DNA of 64,000 bases from Phaseolus vulgaris. Its lineage: Eukaryota; Streptophyta; Magnoliopsida; Fabales; Fabaceae. Each line of letters opens with the position of its first letter. The stretch's first letter is position 1. The translations under genes and the position numbers were made by a program. The notes under the pieces were generated by a model. That model saw only the letters and a program-made list of their open reading frames with translations. It was not told where the DNA came from and did no database searches. Positions 1 to 11,767 of the stretch are shown here, piece by piece. Where the stretch lies: positions 5,809,452 through 5,873,451 of the forward strand of contig NC_023756.2 in the NCBI RefSeq assembly GCF_000499845.2, given 5' to 3'.

Positions 1-1059
1 TCTTCAATTTAGAAAGCTAAGACATTTAACATTTTAAACTTTTTCAACAATTCGTAGAGATGAAAAATAAATCATAAGAAACAAAAAACAATTGTCTAAA
101 AGAAGTGTTTGGACCCAGATGTTCTCTTTTGTTCATTTGGGCCTTGCAACAGTGAAATTTTGGTCAGGTTTTCTAAATTTTGAATTAAAATGAAACTATC
201 TCTGAGAAATATTTTACAATTTTTCTAGTTGTTATTCTCTAATGGGAATTTTTATTTTTTTATGGTGTTTTCTTCCTACTATAGAAGAAAATTATCTGGA
301 ATAAAATGTTGTTTTGGTTATTTATTTTATTGTTGTTGGTGCTTTTGGATTTTTTTTTCTAATGCATTCTTTAGTTCTGATGTAATCCTTGTAATTGACA
401 TCACTAGCATGCACATCAGAATTTCTGGTTTATAAATTATTTTCTTGTGATTTGAACTTTTTTTTTATTTCATTTCAACGTGTTCATATTCTTGTTTTCT
501 CACTTATAGTTTTCAATAGTGCCAGAACTTTCTTATTATGATCCCCTTAATTTTTTTTACACATGTATAAATTAATATATATATATATATATATATAATA
601 TAATTTCTTTTAATTTTAGTATATTTTATATGTTTGGTTCTCAAAAAATATTTACATCTATTTTGACATTTGCAAAATATTTTCTAAAGATCTGGTCAAT
701 ACTTTTGAATAGATTTGTCTTGTTCAAATGGTTAAAATTGAGAGTAAATAATAAACTGATTAAATATTAAATAACATGATTACATCATAAATTTTTTTTT
801 GGTTAAATAGTTGAAATTTAAATAAATATAATCAAATATTAAAAAACTAATTTATTAAATAATTAACTAACTTGTGGTAAAATTATTAAAAGATCAAATA
901 AATAGAAATTTGAGATATTAAATTTGTTTTTACGAATTATATAAATAAATTTGTTTTTACGAATTATATAAATAAATTTGTTAAAAAGTCTAGTGATATC
1001 TATAAATATATAATTTTATATACTGTAAATTAAAAAGTATAAATGAAGATATAATCTGT
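1..1059. other. A+T-rich intergenic DNA, no gene seen
   Basis: No convincing coding region on either strand; open frames here are short and low complexity. It holds an (AT)n microsatellite at about 573-597 and a 27-bp tandem duplication at 921-980. Confidence 0.7.
921..980. repeat. 27-bp tandem duplication, about 2.2 copies
   Basis: The unit beginning AATTTGTTTTTACGAATTAT occurs at 921 and again at 948, with a third partial start at 975. The copies look identical. It is a local tandem duplication in A+T-rich DNA with no evident function. Confidence 0.85.
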
Positions 1060-1560
1060 TCTCCCATGGTAACGGCTAGGGTTTGTGTTACTTATCGTTC
1101 ATTCTCCAGCTGTGTGGAGGATGGTAGTGGTGTGGAGACACAAGGGTGTTGGTAGTGTGGCAACCCAGTGCTGGTGGCGCGCGGTTGTTAGGGTTTATGC
1201 GTGGATGGTGCAGTAGGCGGCGGTGCTTGCGGCTGTTCTGCTGTGTGAGTCGCGTGGGCGTGCAGTGGTGGGTGTAGTGTGCGGCGGAGCGGGCTCTGGT
1301 TAGCGTTGCGCCCTGGTGCGGCGGTTCTTACACGGTGTCGTGACTACGTGGGTGGCGTGCGAAGGTGCGCGACAGTGGTTGTGCGGCGCGCGACGGTGAG
1401 TGCTGCAGTGTGTGCGGTGCGCGTCGCACGACGGTGAGCACGGTGGTGGCTTGCTGGCTGGTTCTGTGGCGGGCAGCGACAGTGTGGATGTTCATGGCGC
1501 AGTTTGTTAACCTTTGTGAATGGTGGAGGACTCTACGAGTTTTCACGTTGTTTGATGGAT
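1060..1560. other. G+C-rich, G-skewed island of unknown origin
   Basis: Base composition changes sharply from A+T-rich flanks to a stretch full of GGTGGTG, GGCGGCGG and GCGCGCG-like words, with G far above C on the plus strand and many CpG. Open frames exist on both strands but look like composition artefacts (runs of C, R, V, W), and no domain is recognisable. It could be a transposon end, a decayed retroelement leader, or a promoter/first-exon fragment. Confidence 0.6.
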
Positions 1561-1739
1561 TAGTATCATTTATGTTCGATCAAAGGAAAATATTTACTCA
1601 CATTTTAGGAAATAGAAGGGATAAGGAAGGTTACTCGACTAGTCTTGAGGATTTAGATTCGTATATGATTACTTCACATTATTTTATTTTATTTAAGGGA
1701 TAAACCTTTGACTTAGTTTGATTTAAGTGAAAGACTATT

Positions 1740-2048
1740 TATTAAAGACTTAGTTTGATTTAGTTTTTGAGTCTTTTCTAATTATCCGTTTTGGGTGTCT
1801 TTTCTAATTATGAGTTATTTCTCTTATAGAAGGAAATAACCTTTATTTTATTTTTGTGTGTTATGATTCTAGTATTTAATATTGATTATTTCCTTCTTTA
1901 GTTAAACCCTAGATGAGTGTACTACTTGTATATATTCAGACCATTTGTTTTGATTTGAATAACAAGAAACAAAAGATATTCGTTCTCATATCCTTTGTCC
2001 TTTGTCTTTAGTTTACTCTTTTGTTCATCTTTGTTCTATTTTGTAATA
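1740..2048 (+). repeat. 5' LTR of copia copy 1
   Basis: 309 bp, from TATTAAAGAC to TTTGTAATA just before the primer binding site. From about 1791 onward it aligns closely with the 3' LTR. The first 50 bases differ from the 3' copy and contain a repeat of GACTTAGTTTGATTTA that also lies just outside the element at about 1710. Confidence 0.85.
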
Positions 2049-2060
2049 TGGTATCAGAGC
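2049..2060 (+). other. Primer binding site (tRNA-iMet type)
   Basis: TGGTATCAGAGC, complementary to the 3' end of plant initiator methionine tRNA, abuts the end of the 5' LTR. This is the usual plant copia priming site. Confidence 0.9.
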
Positions 2061-2095
2061 TCTGATCATTAGAGCTCTGCTTGTTACATTTATTC

Positions 2096-3035
2096 ATGGG
2101 TGAAGTTGATGATCCCTCACAAGATCTTAGTTCACGTTACCATGTTAGTTCATCAGATAATCCTTCTTTTCTTATTGTCCCTATTATTCTTGAGGGACCA
2201 AATTATCATCATTGGTCTCGTTCGTTTCAAATTAGCCTAATTTCAAAGAACAAAATAGGTTTCATTGATGGAACTATAGAAGCTCCCAATCGTACCAAAT
2301 CATTATTTCCACCATGGCAGAGAGCCAATATGTTTGGTTGTTTCGTGGATTCTCAAGGCTGTTTCTCAATCCATCGCGCAGAGCATAATCTGTATGGACA
2401 AGGCCTTTGACATATGGAATGATTTAAAGGAAAGGTTCTCACAAGGAGACATGATTCGTATTTCTGATATCCAGGAGATGATTTCTTCTTTTAAACAAGG
2501 TGAGTTGACTATTACAAACTATTTCACTCAGTTAAAAATTCTTTGGGATGAACTTGATCTTTTTCGCCCGCTATCTGCTTCTTCATGTGCCTCTAAATGC
2601 AATACTCTTTTGAATGTTTCTAAATATAAAACACAAGACCAGATTATCAAATTTCTAAGGGGGCTAAATGATAATTATTCGACTGTGAGAACTCAAATTC
2701 TATAGATGAACCCTTTGCCATCCTTGAATAAAGTTTGCTCTCTTGTTACACAACAAGAGAGGCAAATATCTGGTGATCAATCCAAGGCAATGATTGCTAC
2801 TAGCAAAGGAGGTTATAAAAACAATGCTACAACCTATGGCAGAGGTGTTGGATACGAAAGAGAAAGCAATGGAAGAAGATATACTTCCAAAATTTGTAGT
2901 CATTGTGGAAGGACAGGGCATACCATTGATACATGCTATAAAAAGCATGACTTTCCACCTCATTTCAAGTTCAAAAATCAGAATCATGATCAGAGTCATA
3001 CTAATGCAGTTTTTCAGAATACAAAATTTCAATAA
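2096..3035 (+). pseudogene. copia gag (copy 1), broken
   Basis: The first ATG after the primer site is at 2096. The N-terminal part has the LTR-copia-type gag signature (GPNYHHWSRS, then NKIGFIDGTI). The middle matches the UBN2/retrotran gag region (WNDLKERFSQGD, LWDELD). A CCHC zinc knuckle, CSHCGRTGHTIDTC, lies at about 2896-2937. A frameshift near 2335 and an in-frame TAG at 2703-2705 break it, and a further frameshift near 3030 separates it from the protease. The gag shell would package element RNA in the cytoplasm; this copy is dead. Confidence 0.88.
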
Positions 3036-4416
3036 TAATGAGCAGAATCATGAAGGTTCAAAGTCAGAAGTGGAGTCTCAACAAATTGGTTTTACTCCTG
3101 AGCAGTATCAAACATTGTTAGCTCTTTTACAACAAACCAAATCCAGTGGCAATGCTTCTAATCAAGTCTCTATTATTCCCTCCAATCAAACAGGTAACAA
3201 TTTTATTTCTTCTTTTAGTTCTTGGATTATTGATAGTGGTGCTACAGATCACATTTGTTCATCCTTAACTTATTTCACTTCATATCATCAAATTGATCCT
3301 ATTTATGTCAAATTACCAAATGGAAATCAAGTCATTGCCAATTATTCTGGAAGTGTTTTTCTCAATCAAAATCATGTCATAGACAATGTTTTGTACATTC
3401 CTTGCTTCAATTTTAATCTTCTTTCCGTAGCAAAATTGATCGATAAACTATCTTGTGTTCTTACCTTTGACTCTAATGGTTGTCACATTTAGGAGAAAAT
3501 AACAATGAAGATGATTGGAATTGCTAAGATGCAAGATAGACTTTATATACTCAGGATCCCATCTTACCAGAAATTTCAAATTAAACCCCTTGAATATACA
3601 CACACCATCAATATTGTTAATGTCAGTGCTAGTGATCTAGAAACCCTTTGGCATTTTCGATTAGGCCATATTTCAAATAAATGTATTGATGTTATCAAGA
3701 ATAAATTTCTTTTTGTTAAATATAAAAAATCTTTTGTTTGTGATGTTTGTCATTTTGCAAAGCAAAAAAGACTTTCTTTTCCTATTAGTACATCTAAATC
3801 AAAAAAATGTTTTGATTTGATTCATGTAGATGTTTGGGGACCATACTCAATACCATCAATTCATGGTCATAAATATTTCTTGACCATAGTTGATGACTAT
3901 TCGAGGTACACATGGATTTTTCTTTTGAAACAAAAATCTGAAGTTGTTAAGGTTTTGGAAAATTTTGTTATTTTTGTTCAAACACAGTTTGAGACAACAA
4001 TAAAAATAATAAGAAGTGATAATGGAACTGAATTTTTCATGACTAATTTTTTTGTCAGTAAAGAAATAATACATCAAACATCATGTGTCAATACTCCTCA
4101 ACAAAATAGTATAGTTGAAAGGAAACATGGTCATTTATTAGATGTAGCAAGAGCTCTTATGATACAATCTCATTTACCCAAAATTTATTGGTCATATTCT
4201 GTGATACATGCTGCGCATATTATAAACATGCTTCCCACACCTGTTTTAAACTATTCTTCTCCTCATGAAATGCTTTTCAAAATTGATGCAAATTTTAATG
4301 GATTAAAGGTGTTTGGTTCTTTATGTTATGCTAGCACCTTGTCAACAAATAGAAGAAAATTTGATCCAAGAGCATTAAAATGTGTTTTTATTGGTTTTCA
4401 ACGGGGGACAAAATGA
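3036..4416 (+). pseudogene. copia protease-integrase region (copy 1), broken
   Basis: An aspartic protease motif (WIIDSGATDHIC) sits at about 3220. The GAG-pre-integrase zinc region (LWHFRLGHIS, then CDVCHFAKQ) is at about 3646-3770. The integrase core follows, with DVWGP at about 3828, SDNGTEF at about 4015 and PQQNSIVERK at about 4096, supplying the D,D,E triad. In-frame stops are TAG at 3490-3492 and TGA at 4414-4416. The integrase C-terminal part continues in the same frame past the second stop. Confidence 0.9.
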
Positions 4417-4422
4417 TATATT

Positions 4423-6518
4423 TTGTTGAATATTAAATCAAGAGAAATTTTTGTGTCTAGGGATGTTGTCTTTTATGAACATGTTTTTCCATACCAAAGG
4501 GTTCAAGATACTAGCAATGAAACTAACAATCCCGACGTTAATGATCAAATTTTGTTTGTTGAAGATCAATTTGTCTTAAGTCAGCCATCACAAGCCATTC
4601 TTGCACCTTGTGATAATACACCTTGTGATAATGTTGAAAATAGCAGTGATAATAATTGTGAGTCACAAATTGAGGTTTCAGAAGAAGATTGTTCCCATAT
4701 AGACCAAAACCTCAATGAAAATCATGATATACAACAAAGTTCTGAATCAGATCCATATGTCCGAATGAGCACAAGAATAAAAAAATCACCTGAGTATTTA
4801 AAGGATTATCATTGTAATCTTAATGTTTCCAGTACATCTTCAAGCGTTAAATATCCTTTGAATTCTGTTTTGTCTTATAGCAATTTATCACCTTCTTACA
4901 AATCTTTTGTTATGTCTCTTTCTTCACATGTTGAGCCAAACACTTATTTTGAAGCTGTGAAACATGAATGTTGGAGAAAAGCTATACAATGTGAGATATC
5001 TGCTTTAGAGTCAAATCAAACTTGGGAGACTGCTCTTCTGCCTCAGAACAAAGCTGCCATAGGTTGCAAATGGGTATTCAAAATAAAATATAAGGCTGAT
5101 GGAACAATTGAAAGGTATAAAGCAATGTTAGTGGCAAAGGGATATACACAAACAGAAGGCATTGACTACCTCGATACTTTCTCTCCAGTAGCAAAGATGA
5201 CCACCATAAGGTTGCTTCTTTCTTTAGCTTCTATTTATAATTGGGAATTGAAACAATTAGACATAAACAATGCCTTTTTACATGGAGATTTGAAAGAAGA
5301 TGTATACATGGTTGCTCCTCCTGGATTGACTTCTATTCCACCAGGAAAAGTTTGTAAACTAAAAAAGGCTTTATATGGCCTTAAACAAGCCAGCAGAGAA
5401 TGGTTTGCCAAACTGTCATCATTTTTGCTTTCTATGGGATATACTTAATCTATGAATGATCATTCCTTGTTCATTAATTCTTCTAAAGGATCTTTTACAG
5501 CATTATTAGTATATGTGGATGATATAATATTGGCAGGAAATGATAAAGAAGAGATTGTTCGAATCAAACAAGCCTTGAATCAGACATTCAAGATTAAAGA
5601 TCTTGGAAATTTAAGATACTTTCTTGGTCTAGAAGTAGCAAGAAGTAAGACAGGAATAATGGTAAATCAAAGGAAATATGCATTGGAATTATTAACCGAT
5701 GCAGGTCTTTTAGCCTGCAAGCCTGCACCCACTCCTATTGATAATCATGAGAAATTCTCTTCTACTGGAAGTCTTCCTTTCACAGATATTCAAGCCTTAC
5801 TGAAGATTGATTGGAAGGCTTATGTATCTCACTAATACCCGACCTGACATAACATTTTCTGTGCAACAACTTTCTTAGTTTCTTGCTAAGCCTACAATTG
5901 TTCACTATAATGCAACGATTAGAATTCTCAGATATATCAAAGGGGCTCCAAGTCTTGGTCTATTTTTCTCTTCCACTACTTCTGTTCATCTCAAAGCCTT
6001 TTGTGATAGTGATTGGGGCACCTGCAGTGATTCAAGACAATCAGTGACTAGTTTTAGTGTGTGTCTTGGGAATTCTCTCATATCTTGGAAATCAAAGAAG
6101 CAAGGAACAATATCAAAGAGGTCTTGTGAAACTGAATATAGGGCAATGGCCACTGTTACATGTGAAATTCAATGGCTAGCTTATCTTCTTCAAGATTTCA
6201 AAGTTCCTTTTGAGCAACCATCTCTTTTTTACTGTGACAATGACTCAGCAAGATACATTGCAGCAAATCCAGTATTTCACGAGCGTACAAAACATATAGA
6301 AATATACTTGTCACGTGGTCAGAGAAAAATTAAAGAAGGGTCTCATCCATTTGCTTCCCATTTCCACCACAGAGCAACTGGCTGATATTTATACCAAAGC
6401 TTTAAGTCCTCAATCTTTTAAGAATATTTGTTCCAAGCTGGGTCTCATAAATATTTGCTCTTCAGCTTGTGGCGGGGTATTAAAGGATACGGATACCAGA
6501 GTTACAGAAGGATCCTAA
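4423..6518 (+). pseudogene. copia reverse transcriptase-RNase H region (copy 1), broken
   Basis: The RT domain is recognised by [33 protein letters not shown], the KKALYGLKQ block and the catalytic YVDD at about 5514. RNase H follows with DSDWG, the SCETEYRAMA block and CDNDSA. Breaks are a TAA at 5446-5448, a frameshift near 5795, a TAG at about 5876 and a frameshift near 6315. The C-terminal ADIYTKAL block lies at about 6380-6415 and translation ends at 6518, inside the 3' LTR. Confidence 0.9.
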
Positions 6519-6827
6519 TATTAATTGGGAGTCTTTTCTAATTACCAGTTGTTTCTCTTTATAGAGAAGAATAATTGGGTGTCTTTTCTAATTATCAGTT
6601 ATTTCTCTTTATAGAAGGGAATAACCTTTATTTTATTTTTGTGTGTTATGATTCTAGTATTTAATATTGATTGTTTTCTTCTTTAGTTAAACCCTAGAAT
6701 GAGTGTACTACTTGTATATATTCAGACCATTTGTTTTGATTTGAATAACAAGAAAGAAGAGATATTCATTCTCATATCCTTTGTCTTCAGTTTACTCTTT
6801 TGTTCATCTCTGTTCTATTTTGTAATA
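6478..6827 (+). repeat. 3' LTR of copia copy 1
   Basis: 350 bp, beginning TATTAAAGG after the purine tract and ending GTAATA before the CTATT target duplication. It is longer than the 5' LTR. The block GAGTCTTTTCTAATTA...CTCTTTATAGA occurs twice in tandem near 6530 and 6578, whereas the 5' copy has a shortened version. Confidence 0.85.
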
Positions 6828-6832
6828 CTATT

Positions 6833-8160
6833 AGATCATGTAAAAGAATCTCTCTTGAAAGGTTTTTTATGAGTTTAGTTTGTCTTCTCTTGTCCGAAAA
6901 ACAATCTCAAAAACTCAAACTCATAAGAAACTTTTTTAAGAGGATTGTTTTCCACGGTCCAATAGTCTTCCACACAAAAAGTTACAATTTTTTTAGTTAA
7001 ATCACAATAGGTGAGAGGTTTATCACCATTAGATAGAATAATTCGATCTCGAGATGGGTTTTACAATCTTCAAGACCAATCAAGTAATTTTTTTTTTTAA
7101 CTCGGACAACAATCATAACCTCTTAATAGAAGGGGTACGTAGTTGGAACAAAGGATGTCACAAAGATTTTGGTTCGGACAAGTTTCTCTATAAAATTCTG
7201 AAGTTATCTCAAATTAGATCAGATTACGGTTTTCTCTCTTAAGCTACCTTGTAAATAGGTGATTTGTGTTTTTTTAATGCATTAAAAAGAAATACATAGG
7301 TTTTGTGTGAAAAGAATATATAAAGAGTAGCCTCATTTTGAAGCAGAAATGTAGGTGTGATTCACTCTTCATTTTGGATTTGGATTGTACTAAAAGATAA
7401 AATACATTCATTTGATATTATTAAAAGAATATTTATTTTGAATTTAAAGTCTTAATATGTACTATCATTATATTAAAATTGGTTGATAGGTAGAAATATT
7501 TTTTTAGGAGTGTCAAATTATTCTTTTTGTTTGGCTTTTATGGCTTTCGTAAGCATGTGGCCTTTTCTTCTCTTTTTTATTTTATTTTCAAAGTCTATGG
7601 AAATTTCTGTTTTCCAAATCTTTTTTTTTATTTCCTACACTATCTGTTTTGTAAAAATGTTAGGTCCATGCATTCGGCCCAGCGCTTTTATTTTTTACCA
7701 TCACTTTTTTCATATACACACCATCAGTTCTTTAAAAGCCTGCCACCCCTTCCTGGGCATCATTTTTCTATTTGGCACCTAATTTTTACATATACAAACA
7801 CCAACAATTTTTTTGAAAGATAAAAAAATAATAATAAATAAATAAATGATTAAATAAATACAATTTTCTTAAAAACAATAAGTTTACCCAAATAAATTCA
7901 TGCAAACCGTCTATACTGTCTATATAAACATCTTTAGTTATAAAGATGTAAAATCTAAACAAATATAAAAACTTTAAAAATTAAAAATATCAACACCAAC
8001 ATCTTTTTGACTTTTAGATTATGTAAACTCTGATTTTTCGTTATGGATGAAAATATATAGAAAATTTCAAAAATATATATGAAAATATCTACCACATTTC
8101 CTTTCCAAATAAAAATTTCAAAAATATTTTCAACATTTTTCTTCTCAAATTTTTCAGAAA
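6833..8160. other. Intergenic DNA, no gene recognised
   Basis: A+T rich with short open frames only. Two similar phrases at about 7700 and 7775 (CATATACACACC and CATATACAAACACC) hint at an old duplicated repeat. No domain, splice structure or element boundary was identified. Confidence 0.5.
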
Positions 8161-8192
8161 ACTTCAGTGAGAAGGAAATGTGGTAGATATTT
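8083..8192. repeat. 21-bp perfect inverted repeat around a 68-bp loop
   Basis: The arm at 8083-8103 (AAATATCTACCACATTTCCT plus T) is the exact reverse complement of 8172-8192. It sits at the 5' edge of the LINE relic. It may be a chance palindrome, or one arm may be a re-inserted copy from the LINE 5' end. Confidence 0.8.
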
Positions 8193-11055
8193 CAAAGATG
8201 GGGAAGAGTCCAAGAGGCATTCATCTAAAGGAAACACAATTGGAAAGGAAAGAGATTCAAATTTGTACGGTTCTTGGGTTTTATGGAGGCAACAACACTT
8301 GAGAAAAGGTTTCATAACGTCTAGATAGGTAACATGAAGCTACACACAAGCATACCAAAATATAGAAGTTTTGAAGTTAAGGCAAAAAAGGAAGACATAT
8401 CAACGAATGGAAGAGAAACATAGGGATTTGGAGGAGAAAAGATCAACAACAAACCTATGCGCATAACGTGAAAGAAGGTTACAAAGTTGGAAGAAACATA
8501 AAGACCCGAGGGAGAGCTACATTGGTAGAATGCGTGACAGTAAGGACCTAAAATTCATAAAAGATAACTTAATTCTAGGTGATAAGGGATAGGTAATGAT
8601 GAAATATCTTAAGGCTAATTAGGCATTTCTAATAGGAGGAAGAACATATGATATCAAGAAAACAATAAAGGAGAACGAAGAATAACTATCCACAATGTTC
8701 AAATCAATCACTCTATGGTCGAAAGAAGAAACAATGGGAAAAGAAATAGTGTGGACAAAGTGCAGGGGGTTACCACTGTCTTGGAATGAGGAATATTTTA
8801 GCAAATCGGTTGCAATTATGGGAACACTTGTAGAAGCGAACGAGACAACTAAGATATGGGATTAACTGGAACTTGTTAGAATAAGAATACAATTACCAAT
8901 CGAAAGCGAGACCAACATGATAAGGAAGATGAAATTCAATGGGGGAATATATTAAATATCATTAGAGGAAGAAAAACAAGTAGATGAAGGACATAAGTGC
9001 AAGTGTGGGAAATGTGGGAGAAAATAGGACGACAAGGAGTCATGCATGGGAGTATTAGAAATAGCTTAATCAAATAGTGAAAACTCAAGATACAACAACT
9101 ACAAAGCACTAATTGACAAAATAGGCCCAACAATCGAATCACCTAAAAATATTGTCGGAGAAGACAAAGAATATCACCGAAAAATTCAATGGGTTGAAGC
9201 AAATATCTAGATACACCAAAGAGAAAAATCTAGGATCAATAAAAGAAGATTTAGAGAAAGAAGTAATACAAGACATGAAAGGGGAAATGGGTCAATAAAT
9301 GTGATTCCCGAGATGCAGAGTGAGAGAGAAAAGTATGAAAAGTGGGCTGACAACCAAACCCAATAAATAATGAAGGAATCCAGTGCAAAAAAAACAAAAT
9401 CAAGCCCAAACTGAGGTAAAACCAAAATTAATATTATACAAAATCATGTAAGACTAGGTAAAAGTCAACAAAGAGAAGAATTTATGAAAAAGTAAAGGCG
9501 AGTTAGGACAACATAAAAGGGATGAAGATGACAAAGGTGAGAAACATTACAATAAAGGAGACTCATAAACAATCATACATGAAGGAAAGTAAGACAAAGA
9601 GAAGGCGATTGCAGAAAAGGAAGAGAGTGAAGCAGAAGACAAAAACACATAAGAGAACCATATAAAGTTTATCAACATCACAATAGTGGATCCACCAAGC
9701 TTTAAAGCAAAACAATACTTATTGAAGGGAGAATCCAACAAGACACACATACAAAAGAAGTGTAAGGATTAAACAAAAAAACACCAAAACACACCAGAGA
9801 TGAGCACAAAGGATAACAATTCATATGCTAAGAAATTTTATTTTAGATAGTGGTATAGAGAATTGCAATAGAATTTGTTTGGTTGAATAATTGTTACAAT
9901 AAAGTAATTAGGTTGCGAAATATAGGAAAAAAATTAGGGTTTATGTTTAATGGAGACGATGAAATAATAATCAACATATTAAAGGAGATGGAAGAGGTAG
10001 ATCGAATTGTAAACGAAAAGAAAAAAGAATGACAAAGACAAAGTCCTAAATTAAGATAGTAACCATGAATATAAGGTACGATACATAAGAAACCTAATTA
10101 AGAGAGAATGTATATAATTCACGTGTTTAAAGGTAGAAATAATTAAGGAAACATGCTACAAAATGTGGGGCAACAATAACATTGAATGAATTCATAATAA
10201 TGCAGAACAAAGAGCGAAGCAAATCCTAAGTGTGTGGCAAAAAGAGTATTTTTTTTATAAAAAAAACTAATAATAGGGAAGAGGTTCATAATAATGAAAG
10301 TAAAGTGTAGAAATTAAGGTGTTTAGGTAGTTATAGGAAATGTATATTAGTCTTGTGAACTCAAAGACAACAAAAGATGTGGAAGAAAATTATCTTGATA
10401 AAAAGTACTGAAACATGCAAAAAAGTGGTGCTTGCTCGGGAACTTCAATGTTATTAGGAAAAGAAAGGAAAGAAAAGGGTATAAATACAATAGAAAAATT
10501 AGAAGGGTTTAATCTATTCATAGATAAAATGGAAGTCTTAGATAGACCTTTGATGGGAGGAAATTTACATGGTATAAAAAAAATGCATAAAAAAGTAGAA
10601 CTGATAGAGTGTTAGTCTCTTAAAAATGGATAAATTAATGGAAGGGATGCAAACAGTATGTGTTAGATAGGAGTTTCTTAGACTAATGTGCATTAATAAA
10701 GAAGGAAAATACCATAGACTAGGGACCAAAATCGTTTAGAACACTAGATATATGGTAAATACAAAGAGAATTTAAGGATGGAATTAAAAAGTTATGGGAT
10801 TATAACACATAGAAAGGAGTAGGCATGGGATTATGGAAAGAGAAATTGAAAAACTGAAGGGATTATTAAAAATTTGGAATAAGATTAGAAAGTCATAAAA
10901 AGGATTAAAAAGTTGGATAAATTAGATAATAATAGTGAATTGGATGACGAAGGCAAGCTTGAGAAAAAGAAAATGATGGCAAAACTTAGGGATTTAGACT
11001 ATAAGAAAGAATCAGTACAAAAAAACAAGCTATGTCAAAATGGATACATGATATT
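8165..11055 (+). mobile_element. Decayed LINE (L1-type non-LTR retrotransposon), lacking RT
   Basis: Plus-strand conceptual translation, allowing many stops and shifts, gives the two parts of a plant LINE in order. ORF1 (about 8170-9900) has the RNA-binding segment with RYGFVRF-like and WIGNMKLH residues and IPKYR near 8310-8360. ORF2 starts near 10060 with the apurinic endonuclease fold: LIKRE and CYKMWGNN near 10100-10170, GDFNVIRK-like residues near 10440, and the block ending KSRTDRVLVS near 10600. The last recognisable part (LRDLDYKKES) ends near 11030, just before where reverse transcriptase should begin. The copy is inert. Confidence 0.8.
10380..10720 (+). pseudogene. LINE endonuclease core, relic
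   Basis: This is the best preserved part of the LINE. It reads through the endonuclease/exonuclease/phosphatase motif carrying the catalytic D and N (GDFN) at about 10437-10450. It continues with a long frame at 10415-10615 (EGFNLFIDKMEVLDRPLMGG) and the downstream DR motif. A frameshift near 10560-10600 and stops disrupt it. In a live element this domain nicks target DNA. Confidence 0.78.
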
Positions 11056-11764
11056 TTTGCAGATAGCTTGTGAAAGATAGTTTATGCATCCAATTTCGCA
11101 TCCACATTGCTCATATAGATCTTTCCTTGACATGAAATTTGGAGCCTCTTGTGTTGTTGTAAGAATTGTTAGTGACGACTGGACCAGGTCAAATAAGTTT
11201 AGCTAATGTGGTTGTCAATCCTTTTTGTGTCTAGTAGAGTGTGCTAGAAGCAACACGACAAGTCTTGAAAAGAACAAATTCAAAGCCCTTGAACTTATCA
11301 ATGACCTTCTTGATGACATTTGTATCCTTAATTTTGTCATAGGTTGTGCTCGAAGATATGCTATTTTTGCTTCCTTACCATCATTGTTGAATTAACATCT
11401 TGCGAATACTACAACTTTGGTTAAAGTTTGGTGGTTACTTTTTTTTAGTTTCACACTTTCAAATACAAGTTTTTTTTTTTATCATGTATCATATTTACAT
11501 TTTCTTTGTCATCCTTATATGCTACTTATTAGTTACATTAAGAAAATAATAAGGATTTAAAGAGCCTTTTAAAAACATCATCAAGAAGAAAATAATAAGG
11601 ATTTAAAGAGCCTTTTAAAAACATCCTCACATTCCTTGGACTTCTTTGAACAATGGTGTGGTGTTCCTTATAAAGAAACCACCTATCCTTAAGCATTGAT
11701 GAAGAAGAAGCACCTAATGTTGTTTCTAGAAACACATAAACAACAAACATAGAAAGATAATGAC
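11056..11764. other. Unassigned DNA with a 39-bp direct repeat
   Basis: No recognisable gene. A 39-bp unit starting AGAAAATAATAAGGATTTAA occurs at 11541-11579 and again at 11587-11625 (period 46). The segment 11100-11400 looks less A+T rich and may be a decayed gene or element piece, but I could not identify it. Confidence 0.5.
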
Positions 11765-11767
11765 CAT

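Larger units (their letters stand above)
1740..6827 (+). mobile_element. Decayed Ty1/copia LTR retrotransposon (copy 1)
   Basis: The element is bounded by the 5-bp target duplication CTATT at 1735-1739 and 6828-6832. The LTRs start TATTAAAG and end GTAATA. A primer binding site matching initiator Met-tRNA, TGGTATCAGAGC, follows the 5' LTR at 2049. A purine-rich tract GGCGGGG directly precedes the 3' LTR. Inside, gag, aspartic protease, integrase, reverse transcriptase and RNase H motifs occur in the copia order (integrase before RT). The reading frame is broken by about four frameshifts and five stops, so the copy cannot move by itself. Confidence 0.95.

Noticed and set aside
229..435. 68-residue open frame rich in F, Y and C
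   Set aside because: Low-complexity T-rich DNA, no homology pattern and no gene context.
1328..1703. Overlapping frames on both strands in the G+C-rich island
   Set aside because: Composition-driven; both frames are rich in the residues expected from G+C-skewed DNA and show no domain.
2048..2065. tRNA-like sequence TGGTATCAGAGC near retroelements
   Set aside because: It is the primer binding site (complement of a tRNA 3' end), not a tRNA gene; the rest of a cloverleaf is missing.
8619..9750. Several minus-strand frames of 60-72 residues, hydrophobic
   Set aside because: They are antisense to the purine-rich LINE ORF1; the hydrophobic look comes from T-rich complement codons.
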